Assembly: GCF_965363235.1 (NCBI RefSeq)
Contig: NC_134843.1
Span: 44,091,035-44,155,034 of the forward strand
Length of the DNA stretch: 64,000 nt
Source of the DNA: Mytilus galloprovincialis
Taxonomy: Eukaryota > Mollusca > Bivalvia > Mytilida > Mytilidae
Direction of reading: 5' to 3'
Shown here: one piece after another, positions 35,786 to 46,862 of the stretch
How positions within the stretch are numbered: the first letter of the stretch is position 1
Layout of the letters: each line of letters starts with the position of its first letter
Program-made: the position numbers and the translations under genes
The notes under the pieces: model-generated
What the model saw: only the letters and a program-made list of their open reading frames with translations
The model's database searches: none
What the model was told of the DNA's origin: nothing

Positions 35786-38700
35786 ACCACTATTTCTTAG
35801 ATTTCCGACTCCATGGACTCCGGTGTGAGTAATTGCATGTGATCCAACCGACCCTCCATTAGTTTGCTGGATAGTTTTTGTTCCTAAGCTTCCTGTTCCG
35901 GTTTGTGCTGCGGAATTGGATCCTAATGATCCATTGCTAGTTTGAGAAGCAGAGCTATAACCGAAGGCTCCAGTATTTGGTTGCTGCATTGTTTTAGATC
36001 CCAATCCTCCAGTATTTGTTTGTGTAACGGAATTGGTCCCAAGGCTACCTGTTGCAGTCTGAGATACTGTTTCATCGCCGAGACCTCCAATATTTGTTTT
36101 AGATACTGTATTTGAACCAAGTGATCCGCTTCCAATTTTACCCACTCTTGTTGATCCGAGACTACCTGCTGCTGATTGTGATACAGTATTAGATCCAAGG
36201 CCTCCGGCATTTGTCTGCGTAATAACATTTGAACCAGTGGATCCACTACCAGTCTGCCCAACACTTGTCGACCCAAGACCATCTGTTGCAGTTTGTGATA
36301 CTGTATTCGATCCTAAAGACACAGTACCTTGCCCTTTTCCATTACCTGATGCTATTCCAGTGTGTTGAACTGTCGTGCTACCCAGACCCCCTGCATGAGT
36401 TTGACTTACTATACCACCTGCTCCTGTCAACACGGAGGTATTGTTTATCATGCCTTGTGTTGAACCTTGTTGATACATAGATTGGTGGTAGCCATTCCCA
36501 TTGGTCTGGACAGATCCACTTAAGGACCCTACCCCAGTTGCTTGCGCATTGGCTGTATTAGTAGCCCCAGTTTGTGAAATAATGTTTCCATTGAAAATTG
36601 AATTAACTCCTTGTGCACTGTTTTGATTTTTGACTCCATATTTAAGATTATGATTTTTAATGCCAGCACCGCTATTCGTTATTTGTGTTTGTCCTTGGTT
36701 ATTATGGAGATTTGTAGATGTAGTAGGAGTAACCTGTTGTGGTTGGACTCCACTTAAATATACAGTTCCTTTGTTTTCATAACTAGAATGTGTATTTTTA
36801 ACATACCCATTTTGTGACGGAGTAGAAGATTTTGTTTCTCCAAACACATCGGAAGTGCCTATACCTGGAAGCCCATTTCGCTGAGTTACATTATCTGAAT
36901 TAGTTGTGACGGACTGTGGTATATTCTCATGAAAAATTGGTACACTTGTTTTCATAGAAACGGTACCAGGTTTATATCCAAGACTATGGAAAAGTTTACT
37001 ATTTAATGTATCAGGATTAAAACCATTGACAATGTGTTGAGCTTGTGCTTTTGAAGACTCTGTTATTTTTTGTTTAAGCATTTCCATTAAGTGGTCGTTT
37101 AATTTGTTTGGGTTGAATCCTTCTTGACTAGGTCCAGCTGATCCCTTGTCATCATTGCGACCACTGTATTGTTCCAATGAATGCAAAGGATTATAATTTG
37201 AGAAACCCCAATCAGTATGCTGAGCTGCAGGAAACATGCTGTGACCATTTGGGTCAAACTCTAATGGTGTTTTACTGTTCTCATTTTCTGTTGAAAATGA
37301 AGTAATTTCGTTTAGCAGGTCGTTCGGGTGATAAGATCCAAACAAATTACCATTTGTTCTGAGCTCCATGTATTTACTCATAATGGTATTTGGGTTAAAA
37401 TCGCTACTCCTTCTTTTATGGTTTCTATTCAAACCTGTAGCAGCATTTACATATACTGGATTATAGCCGACGTTATGTAACATTTCGGAATTCAGATTTG
37501 TGGCATCGAAATGAAATGTTCCATGTCTTGATGATTGTTTTGATTTGTCCGCTAATTCATTAACTGATCCATGTTTAAGAAGTCCATTCGTGTTTCCATT
37601 CAAACTATTCGGAGAAAACATAGTTTTCATCATTTGATTATTTAACTGGGCTGCATCAAATCTGTTTATTGCTTCATGTGAACTTTTAGAATTTCCATTA
37701 GATGCATTATCTAATTGCTTATCGGTCTTATCCTTAGGCATACTATTAATATTTGAAATGGCTTTGTTCTTAGTTCGTGTACCCTGTCGGGAAGGCTCGG
37801 TATGTTCAGTGTCAGAATTCGGTTTGATATCCTCTTTATGTGCTTGGTTTGTTTGATGGACGATATTTGTTTGCATGTAATCTTTTAACATATCGTAATT
37901 ACTATTCTGCGAATCGTGCATCAGCTGCTGATTGAGAGTATTTGGGTTGAAAATATACTTATTTGTATTTGCTGCAGATTTCTGCTCCACAGAAGATAAT
38001 CCGTACATGTTATAATTTTTCATTGTTTTCATTTTCATGGCAGTAGATGCTTGATTATTAACTAAATTGTCACCAATATTTACATGTTTATATTCTCTAT
38101 ACTGTTGTAAATATGAATTAGGATTATGAATAAAAAATCCCCAACCATCTCCAAACACACTTGGTCGTTGATTATTTTCGCCTCCAGATAAACTGGTCAT
38201 CATGTTATGCATGTCGGGGTCATACTTTCTTTTTGGTTTGTATGCATCTAAAGAATAAGAATAATTACATATAATGATTTTTTTTACACAAACATAAATC
38301 AAGTAAAACAACGACAAATTAAGGCTATAAAACATCGTGTCATTTGAAGTATTATCGAAATGTTTGACTTCTAAACCATTCCATTTAAGTTTAGGTGCAA
38401 CACCATCAAGTCACTCAATCACATTTAAAATATATGTAAGAGTAGCCCTACTCTGACATAGTGGTTTTGATGTTTCGTTTTTTTAAACTAGCAAATGTAC
38501 TTACATGAATGAAAATATTTGACCATTTTGATACCACATTTTCCTGTGCTTGAACCTGCATTACAGTTGTAGGGTAGATGTGTTGAATAGTATGCTGATT
38601 AAGATTTACAATAAACCATGGTGCTATTTTCCGTAGTAGCTTATTTCCAGGGACTCATGTTTCAAAATGTGATAAAAATTGGAATGTAGAAAGTAAATAA

Positions 38701-40159
38701 ATCTATAATTAAGAATATACATGGTCTTAATGAGTTACACCTAAAGTAAAACATTTATAAAGCTTTGAAAATTAAAACAAATTATTTGAATATAAAGGGA
38801 TTTTTTGGTGGTATGAAACCTTTATATAGTCAACAAGGATGGGATGTGTAACGGTTTGATAATTTGTTAAGACAGTTTTTAGATGACTCATTGATTCGAA
38901 ACATTCAAACACTCTTGTATATGCTACTGTTTGAGTTATTGAATTCTCCCCTTATTTCTTGTCTCAACAGAACACTTTAAATTTCTATACATAATTACAA
39001 GAGAGCTCGACTTAAAAAAAAAAAGCAAGTTTCTCTAAGTATGTTGACAGAACATGGCTATCGCGGTTGTTATAGATGTTACTGAATCTCTCAATATTGT
39101 GTCAGAATGGGTACGACTACTATCTGGTATTGCCGGCAAATGATTCTATAATCGTCTAACGCCCTTTGTCAAAAATGACTAATTTCTGGCTTTTTGTAGT
39201 AAAGCAAACGTGACCATGTAATTGAAACAAGATCTGTTAACCAATATATACGACATATGACACGAAATCCGTTTTGTGTCATTGCGGTAGTATGGATTAC
39301 TAAGGTTTAACATATAGCTGTGCATGCAGTAACATTACACACCTGTCGAACTGTTGAACTTTGTTCTTGTTTCATTGTGGTGTTGTCTCCCGAAAAGACC
39401 GCGTGTCTTAAGTCACGAACCTTATTAATTTTCTTTTTCTCATTGTGGTGTTTTTTTTTCCTTTAATAAATTCGTGTTGCTTGCAGATCTTTGTTAACAT
39501 TTGATAAAATAATAATTTTTCATAACTTGAATTGTGAAGTATTGGTAAATGCAGAGCTTCTTTTATGGTATTGACACTTGACCATTAGCGAACCTCGCAT
39601 GTTGACCTTCATATGTGCTTTTTCTCTTCGTTTCTTCACTTTTCGTTCGTTTGGTTTATTGTTTTGTTTTGTGATGAGATGAGACTTTAATAAACATTGA
39701 ATTGAATTGATTGAATTGTGTTGCTGTGATGCTTTTGCTATCTGAATGTCAAAAAGGCACACAAAATACGGTGTCTACGGTAAAATTACAGGTAAAAAAG
39801 TAATGAAATTTTGTGGTACAATCGGGAATATGTTTGTGGGACAATTGGGAAGTTTAAATGTGGGACAATTGGGAATTGTTTTGAAAGTGATCATTTTGTT
39901 TTTATAGTGTATATCAGTTAATTACACGTTTAGTAATTACAATTTTTAAATCCCGCTTTAGTCCAAAACAAAAAAATACAAATGGGTGAAATTCAAATTG
40001 TATATATTTTTTAAGTTTTTCAAATTCTATATTTCTCTTTAGTTTTCAATTTACATTTTTATAATAAATAACGTTTTATTTTAACTTAATAAAAACTAAA
40101 AAATACTCACCAGAAAAAACAAACAGAAGCAAGAATACAAGCAAATATGTACAGATCAT
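35759..40159 (-). CDS. Secreted, cysteine-free, repetitive matrix-like protein, 2 exons, 845 aa
   Basis: Exon 1 is 40159-40111: MICTYLLVFLLLFVFS, a signal peptide, donor TCTG|GTGAGT. Exon 2 is 38247-35759, acceptor TTCTTTAG|ATGCATAC, giving D-A-Y-K-P next. After the signal there is no cysteine. The N-terminal two thirds repeat FNPN-x-LN-x2-LM-like motifs (FNPNTLNQQLM, GFNPNKLNDHLM, GFNPDTLNSKLF). Two modules share WGF-x4-NP-x6-QY. The last third is tandem 13-residue units such as GSLGSNTVSQTAT, rich in Gly, Ser, Thr and Gln. I know no named family. A shell, byssal or periostracal matrix role is inference. The last repeat breaks by frame, and the in-phase TAG follows ALLLGP. A TATAACT box lies 73 bp upstream of the ATG. 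Confidence 0.8.
38248..40110 (-). other. Single intron of the repetitive secreted protein gene
   Basis: A 1863-bp GT-AG intron (GTGAGT...TTCTTTAG) in phase 1, just after the signal peptide. Nothing else was recognised inside. Confidence 0.7.
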
Positions 40160-40231
40160 GATCTTTATTCTTCCAGCTCGACTTGAATGATCTTTGTTCA
40201 CAAGTGCTCATCAATAGTCTAGCAGGTGGAA

Positions 40232-40238
40232 AGTTATA
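40232..40238 (-). promoter_or_regulatory. TATA-like box of the repetitive secreted protein gene
   Basis: GGTATAACTT on the minus strand, 73 bp before the ATG at 40159. Transcription starting about 30 bp downstream would leave a 5' UTR of about 40 nt. Confidence 0.4.
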
Positions 40239-40821
40239 CCGTGTGTCAAACTGATAACATTATGATAAAGTCTTCATTCCTCGGATGATAAAAATGAAAA
40301 CGTGCACAAATGATAAGTTGAATATAATGAAAACAACTTTGATAAACTTAAGCATGGAAAGATAATGAATACATGTAATAGATAAGTGGTGCCATTGGTC
40401 GCTATGCTGGGACTGCAGTATATGCTTTCGTACCAGAAACCAAACCTAGATAAACAATTCGGGAATTTTCATTATTCCTTTGGCCGCAAACATACATTCA
40501 ATTTACTTCTTTTGTTTGAAAAAAAAATATTATGTACAAGCTTTAGCTGTTCTCCTAAAGTTAGCTTTAATGAAATTTCATATAAAGTACGTATAATTGA
40601 ATACTGCTCCAAAGAAATGCATTATTTTGAGAATATTTAGAAAACAAGAGTCTATTCATCTTCCAAAACCAATTCCACCTAAACGAACCGTTCGCTTAAT
40701 ATCAAGAAATATATTTGTTTCTGATCATTTTTCAAAAAAAATAACTAAATATTACAGAACTATAGTGATAACACATTTGTTCGGAGTGTATTACTACATG
40801 TAAACAGGAATAATTCACTCA

Positions 40822-40925
40822 TAATAGTAAAATAACAAAAATACTGAACTCCAACGAAAATTAAAAACGAAAAGTCCCTTATCAAATGGCAAGATATAAA
40901 TCTCAAACACATCAAATAAATTTAA
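40822..40925 (+). repeat. Interspersed repeat R2 (CTGAACTCCAACGAAAATT type)
   Basis: Plus-strand copy with AACAAAAATACTGAACTCC, TCCCTTATCAAATGGCA and CTCAAACACATCAAA. Other copies: 35155-35265 (-), 61445-61530, 62222-62345 and 62415-62540 (+). Confidence 0.65.
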
Positions 40926-41421
40926 AACAAGTGTCATATTGAAAAAATACATGTATCTAAAACAAACGTATCAATCAGAACACATTCGAATTCCAATGGA
41001 TTTAGTAAAGACGTCAATAACAGTCAGAGACAAACATGACCTTGTGCATTTCCAAAATATAGGTACCGACAGATTGTAAAACCATGAAATAAATGTACAT
41101 ATGTATATATGTAAACATAATAATATCAGTGTGGTTTTAATTTACTGATAATAAAATCAATATTAATATCAATAAAAATAATATTTAAAGATTTAATTAT
41201 AGAGTTGAATTCACTAGTGTTGAATTGGTACCTTTTATAATAAAGTTGTATGTAAAGAACAAAGGTTTTTTTTACCCAGATCGTACCTAAATTTCCAGGC
41301 AAAATATATATAATAAATGTTTATATTGCTCTAACCGTGAGTGTCAAAAGTACCACTGCTGGTGGATAGTTAGTCATTATATGTAGTATTTAGGTATTGC
41401 TATTTTTGTGAATGACTTTAA

Positions 41422-42332
41422 TTAGGTCTTTCCACCTTTCCGTGGAAAGACCTATTGATTTTGTTCTGATTATTATTATTATTATTATTTTTTTTTTCTT
41501 CCGCCCATTTTTTTTCTTGCGTAATTTTGTTGTTTCAAAAGATTTCGCTTAGATATTTGGAATATGATATCGTATAGTTTATACGCTTTAAAAACTGACA
41601 ACCGCGCAACTAAATATTTTGCGTTGGAAGAGTTATCTCCCCAAACACTGTTTTTCTTGTGGTCACTACTTCTTTGCAACCGTAAAAGATTACGACAAAT
41701 TTATTTTACCAAATTGCTCGTTACATCTTCAGGATTCGGAGTTTAGTTTTGACCGAAGCTATCCGGAGACTCCATATAAGAGTTATTCCCCCTTATATAT
41801 TTGATATAAGTGATTTGCATTTCTAACTGGTAAACCATAAGTGATAGAGACCTAGGGTCTTTTGATTCCAAAAAAAAGAAAAGGAGGTCAATGTCAAAGA
41901 TCAAGATCATGTTCTAAATTTTGATTTTTTGCTTATTTTCACTGATTTTCAAATACCGTATGACATATCGACAAATAATTTTTCATAAATTGTTAGTTGC
42001 AAGATGTCCTTACTTGCATTTTTTGGTTGAAAGGGTGTGCACACAATAAATGGGAGTTTTTGCCCATCTTACATTACGCCTAAAGTGATATTACTCTTTA
42101 TCCAAACATATTAAAGACCTAGGGTCTTTTGATTTAAGGTCCTAGGTTTGTGACCTTGAAATTGAAGCTAAGGTCATAGGTTAATAGGACGTTCTAGATT
42201 TTGACCTTTGCTTTAAATTCATATTAATACATCATAAAGCCATAGGAACTAACATTTTAAACTGATTCTTTATATTTTAATATCGAATTAGATCTTTACT
42301 AGTGGAAAGACCTTCAATTGGTGAACAATTGG
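41422..42332 (+). mobile_element. Helitron-like element, family 5
   Basis: It starts TTAGGTCTTTCCACC with a hairpin to GGTGGAAAG-like GTGGAAAGACCT (41424-41453), then a (TTA)n and T-rich run. It ends TGGAAAGACCT, the exact complement of AGGTCTTTCCA, then the hairpin CAATTG-GTGAA-CAATTG and a final G before a T run. The middle has two short diverged units around GACCTAGGGTCTTTTGATT (41850 and 42118). No coding. Same plan as families 1-3. Confidence 0.7.
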
Positions 42333-43339
42333 TTTTTAATTTGCAGTAAGTTTACTTTTAATGTGTTTATTATAAATTCTACATAAATACAATTTCGTTA
42401 TTATTCTTTGTAAGATTTTTCTACAATTTAAATGGAATATATTGTATATGGATATGGAACTATTCTTTGGTGATTTCAAAAGCACAAAAAAAACCTTAAC
42501 AACGCAGACGGCACTTTTCTTTCATAATTTAAGCTGTAGAAAATGAAAATTCAGGAAATTTACATAAGTAAGAAAAATTAATCCAGTACGTGTGTGTGAT
42601 AGTACATAAACATTGCTTAATGAAAACAAAATTAGAAATGTAAAAACGAGTAAGACCACAAAAGAATAATATATCAGCAAAAAAAAAAACGATTTGTTAT
42701 TTCACAACAGCATTAAATATAGTAATTATATATTCTATTGCTGTCTATCCTGTTACTATAATATATAAAGTAACAGGATATACTATATTTGTCTGAAACT
42801 TCTTCAAATTGAAAAGTTTCATTATTTGAACTTATTTAAAGGTAACAGCAACACACACGCAATATTGTATACTGTATGTTGCAAAACTTTTCAGAATTTA
42901 TGGGCCTCAATGCTCTTCAACTTCTACTTTATTTGACCTTTAACTTTTTTGATTCGAGCGTCACTGACGATTCTTTTGTAGTTTTGGCTTTCGTACTGGT
43001 TAATTTTTTTTATATATATACAACTTTATATAGGTAACACGATAGACAATGGACACTATATTGGTTGGTCATTTATAAATAATCATAAATACATCTAGTG
43101 AATAAAAACTTTAAAATATAACTATACAAGTACAGAACATGTACTATACTGTTCAGTAATACAAACATAGACACTAACTTTAAGAGGACAAAACTGAAAT
43201 ATGGCAAATTAAAATAAAAACGGTGTAACCAATCTCATTTCTTAGAATTACTGAATAAGAATGTATCTGACTTTTTCCTTTTACTTGAGGTTTTTAAAGA
43301 TCAGTAGCATTACAACAATCAGGGGTATATAAGTTGTAC

Positions 43340-43746
43340 TTAAGGATGTACTTAGGTGAGGTTTTGGAATTTGTGTCAAATGTTCGAAATCCTTGGTGTT
43401 TTTCCATACAATGCAATGTAAAATATTTTGCCCCATAACACCCATTTATTTTTTCATATAAGACTTAATAGCTCATGAAAGGTCATTTACCAAAATTTTA
43501 GAAGATTCTTGATTTTCTTTCTTTGTTTTGACTCCCAAATAATACAAATGCAAATCTAGGGTAAAAGTCCGAGTCAGCCTTTTCCCGCCATATTTTAAAT
43601 TTCAAATATCTCGAAAAGGAGGTCCATGACCTATCAATATTTTTAGCTTATCTTTATCATTAATTGATGCTCTACCAGCTTATAGTATCAATTTTAATTT
43701 CTTAATTTCTAATTTTTTACCTAACCTCACCTAAGTACATCCTTAA
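43340..43746. mobile_element. Small element with ~26 bp terminal inverted repeats
   Basis: The left end reads TTAAGGATGTACTTAGGTGA and then GGTT. The right end AACCTCACCTAAGTACATCC, then TTAA, is its perfect complement. TTAA at both ends suggests a TTAA-type (piggyBac-like) MITE of about 400 bp. No coding. Confidence 0.65.
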
Positions 43747-44804
43747 TACTAATAGGATGAACATTTCTGAAAGAGATGCGAAACATAACAAAGGGACATT
43801 CAAACTATTTAGTCGAAAACAGACTGACAATGTAATGACAAAGGAAAACTACTAAAAGACAAATATTACTAGTATATAAAAACACAGCATAGACAATTTC
43901 ATACTTTCCTAGGAATTAAATTACTTTTGACATTTCGAAATTTGATACTCAGATGGCATCAACATCACAGTTAACCTTATAAGTTCATTTCTGGAATGAA
44001 GCATTTAACGACTACAAATTTATATACAGTTTCTCTTTATTTAAAGAAAACCCCAACATATATTATCGTTCATGTTACCACATTGTTTTTGTTACCGTAA
44101 ACAAACGTTCCTGGTACTCAGTCAAAATTCATACATATAATGAAAAAGGTCAAACAGTACGTAAGGAAAGAACTTGATTTTGTGCTAATTAGAAAGAGAA
44201 ATAAATAATTGAATCTGAAGAATTGTATCTTTAAGTTACATTGCTGCTTTACATTTACATTCTACAACAGAGTTATGAGCAAACCAAAATTGGCAAAAGC
44301 GATCATATAAGTTTTACGGTCACTATCAAGAATGGTTGACCGATACGAGGTACATGTGTCTGAGCTATTTAGCTACTTGTCTTCGCGGTTTTAGATCATG
44401 ATAACCATAAGTGTCATGTGGTCTGTAATTTCCTCGATTGTGACATGTTGACTGAGTTAGTACTTGCATTGGAGGTGCATGCATAGCACATATTGTAAAA
44501 GTGCTATCCAGGGATAGGCAAGGGAAAGTTCCTAACCAACATTTGGATTTTCTTACATGTCAAGCACTAAATCGTCAAAAAACAATTTATCGATATTGTC
44601 AATGAATTTAACAGAAATAATCATAGATCTGCCATTAAAAAATAGCTCTCAAAATAACTTTACCATTTCAGTAAGGTCCTGAGAAAAAAATAGACAAAAT
44701 ACTGCACATGGCATGTTTCAAATATTCTTTCATAAGATGATTAAGATGTTTTTTTTTCGATACATTGTTAAAAGAAATTGGTGTGTATAATATACGGTTG
44801 TTAC

Positions 44805-45030
44805 ATGTGGAGCAGAATCTGCTTACCCTTCTAGAGCTCCCGATAACACCCGCGTTTTTTGGTGTAGTCCGTGCTGCTCAGCCTGGTTTTCTCGATATGT
44901 TGTATTTTGTAAACTGTTGTATGTTATTTTGGTCATTTTAAAGTTTTTTGCCATAGCATGGCCAGTTTCTCTTCAACTAATTAGTTTGAATGTTTAGTTG
45001 GTATCGTTTGCCTTTGATAATTAAAACTTT
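44805..45030 (-). repeat. Interspersed repeat R3
   Basis: Its complement matches 49250-49410: GATACCA, ACATTCAAACT, GCCATGGC-like, GAAAACCAGGC/GAAACCTAAAGC, GCA(G)CACG and ACACCAAAAA or CCCACCAAAAA in the same order. A more decayed copy lies at 10199-10490. Confidence 0.55.
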
Positions 45031-46189
45031 GAAGAATAGTTGGACTAAAAGAAGTTTCATATAAAAATAAAATACGTGGTTTGATTGTCAACGAGAAAAC
45101 GCTCCACCAGAGAACAAGTGACACAGAAATTAGCAACTATAGGTCAAAGTACAGCCTTCAGCAGTGAGCAAAACCAGTCTTTTTCAAATACATTTTACGT
45201 TTAAATGTCTGAAATGTACTATTTAGGCCCATTTGAAGTTGATACGTACAAACTTTTGGTCTTGAGTGTATAATATGGTGACGGTTTTCCCATTGAAATC
45301 GAATTAATATTTTAATGCTTTATCAACGTCGTACAATTTATGTTCAAATAAATCAATCATACTTTTTAAAAATTGAAATTAACTGTGTAGCGAGTATGCA
45401 AATCATCAGATTTATTCTTTAATTCGTCGAAATTACATATATATTTTGAAGTTACAAGTTTTAACGTGAAAATAAATAGGTCTGTATATACGCACTAGCC
45501 GCGAAACATATGTCTTATATTTATGTATACTCTATATTCAAACATATTATTGGTTGTATATTTGACGCATCTTACTAATGCACAAATGAGAAAAGACTGT
45601 TTATTGCATTTGTCTTTCAACATGAGGGAAATGTAAAACCCCACGCATACAAACTATCTTACCAACGTATGTGATATTTCTACACCAATTACATAAGTCA
45701 TAAATAAAAAAGTTAGTTTTGCATGACACAGGTATTAAATATTTCTAAGGAGAAGAAGGAAATACTTGTTACGTATTTACAATAATATTTTGATTGTGTT
45801 TAACCCATATTTTTTTCTACTTACTTACGATAAGTTCAAGTCTGACAGACGTAAACTTGTGCAAAACAGACACAGAATTGAGGATAGTTTGTTAAAAAAA
45901 AAGATTACAATCGACCACACTTTGATAAAACAAAACAAAAATGATAAATTCTACGTCTTAAGAGGACTACACAACATTTTTACAATGGTCAATCTTTTAT
46001 CTATCTTTAATGAGCAAGCCCCAAGTTTGATATATGTCTTTTTGTTGTTGTGATGTACAAGTACCCTTCCACGTCCAGTCTGTGTTTTGTTAGATGTACT
46101 TCTATTAGTATCCATCATTATGCTTTACTGTTGCGCAACTTTCTCAGGTAAGGGGGGTTGGGGTTGGCGCCTTCAAACTAGTGTAACCC

Positions 46190-46410
46190 CGCCACATTAT
46201 GTATGTGCCTGTCCTAAGTGATGAGCCTGTGATTCATGGATTGTCATTTGTTTTGTTTTGAATTGTTTTACATTTGTAATTCTGGGCCTGTTATAGCTGA
46301 CTATGCTGTTGTATAAGATCGTATAGGGCCTATAGTTGTAAATTTCAGCGTCATTTGGTCTCTTGTGGAGACATGTCTTAGTGCCAATCATACCACATCT
46401 TCTTTTTTAT
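46190..46410 (-). repeat. Interspersed repeat R1, minus-strand copy
   Basis: It carries the complement of the R1 cores: TGTGCCTGTCCTAAGTGAT, CTATAGTTGTAAATTTC, GGTCTCTTGTGGAGACAT and GTGCCAATCATACCACATC. Confidence 0.7.
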
Positions 46411-46796
46411 ATTATTTACATGAGGGGTGTATTGTATCGTCTGTATAGAAGTGCCAACAGCAAAGCAATCGTAACATAATAATGTTGCAGTCTCCTTTCT
46501 GTAAAGTTTTTTTTTTAATCTCTGAAAAACTGTAAATCTCATTACTTTTGGGAATTACGTGGTTAAAACTTAACCAGTCATATGTATATTCAACATGATT
46601 ATATAAATACCCACAAAAATACTTTAACGTATGAATATTTGTAGTTCTATGCATACTCTACAAAATATTAATCTAAATAAGAACTTATCCAATACAAAAT
46701 ACCAAGACATGTTATTTTAGAGCTAATTTTCGAATGCATGTATAGTAAGACTTATGTAAGCTTGCTTGCTTTTTGTATATTGTACTTAAATTTAAG

Positions 46797-46798
<2 letters not shown>

Positions 46799-46858
<60 letters not shown>
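46799..46858. repeat. (AT)30 microsatellite
   Basis: An uninterrupted AT dinucleotide run of about 60 bp. Confidence 0.95.

Positions 46859-46861
<3 letters not shown>

Positions 46862-46862
<1 letters not shown>

Larger units (their letters stand above)
42333..45057. other. Gene-free stretch with decayed repeats
   Basis: 42890-43020 is a decayed hammerhead-bearing repeat. 43765-43890 is a copy of repeat R3 (AAGGGACATTCAAACT, ACTGACAATG). 44805-45030 is R3 on the other strand (GGAGCAGAATCTGCTTACCC, GGCCAGTTTCTCTTCAA). 43340-43745 is bracketed by TAAGGATGTACTTAGGTGAG and its complement CTCACCTAAGTACATCCTTA: a small inverted-repeat element of about 0.4 kb. Confidence 0.55.

Noticed and set aside
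45766-46053. A 95-codon plus-strand frame
   Set aside because: No ATG context, domain, splice site or neighbour to support it. Low-complexity AT-rich translation.
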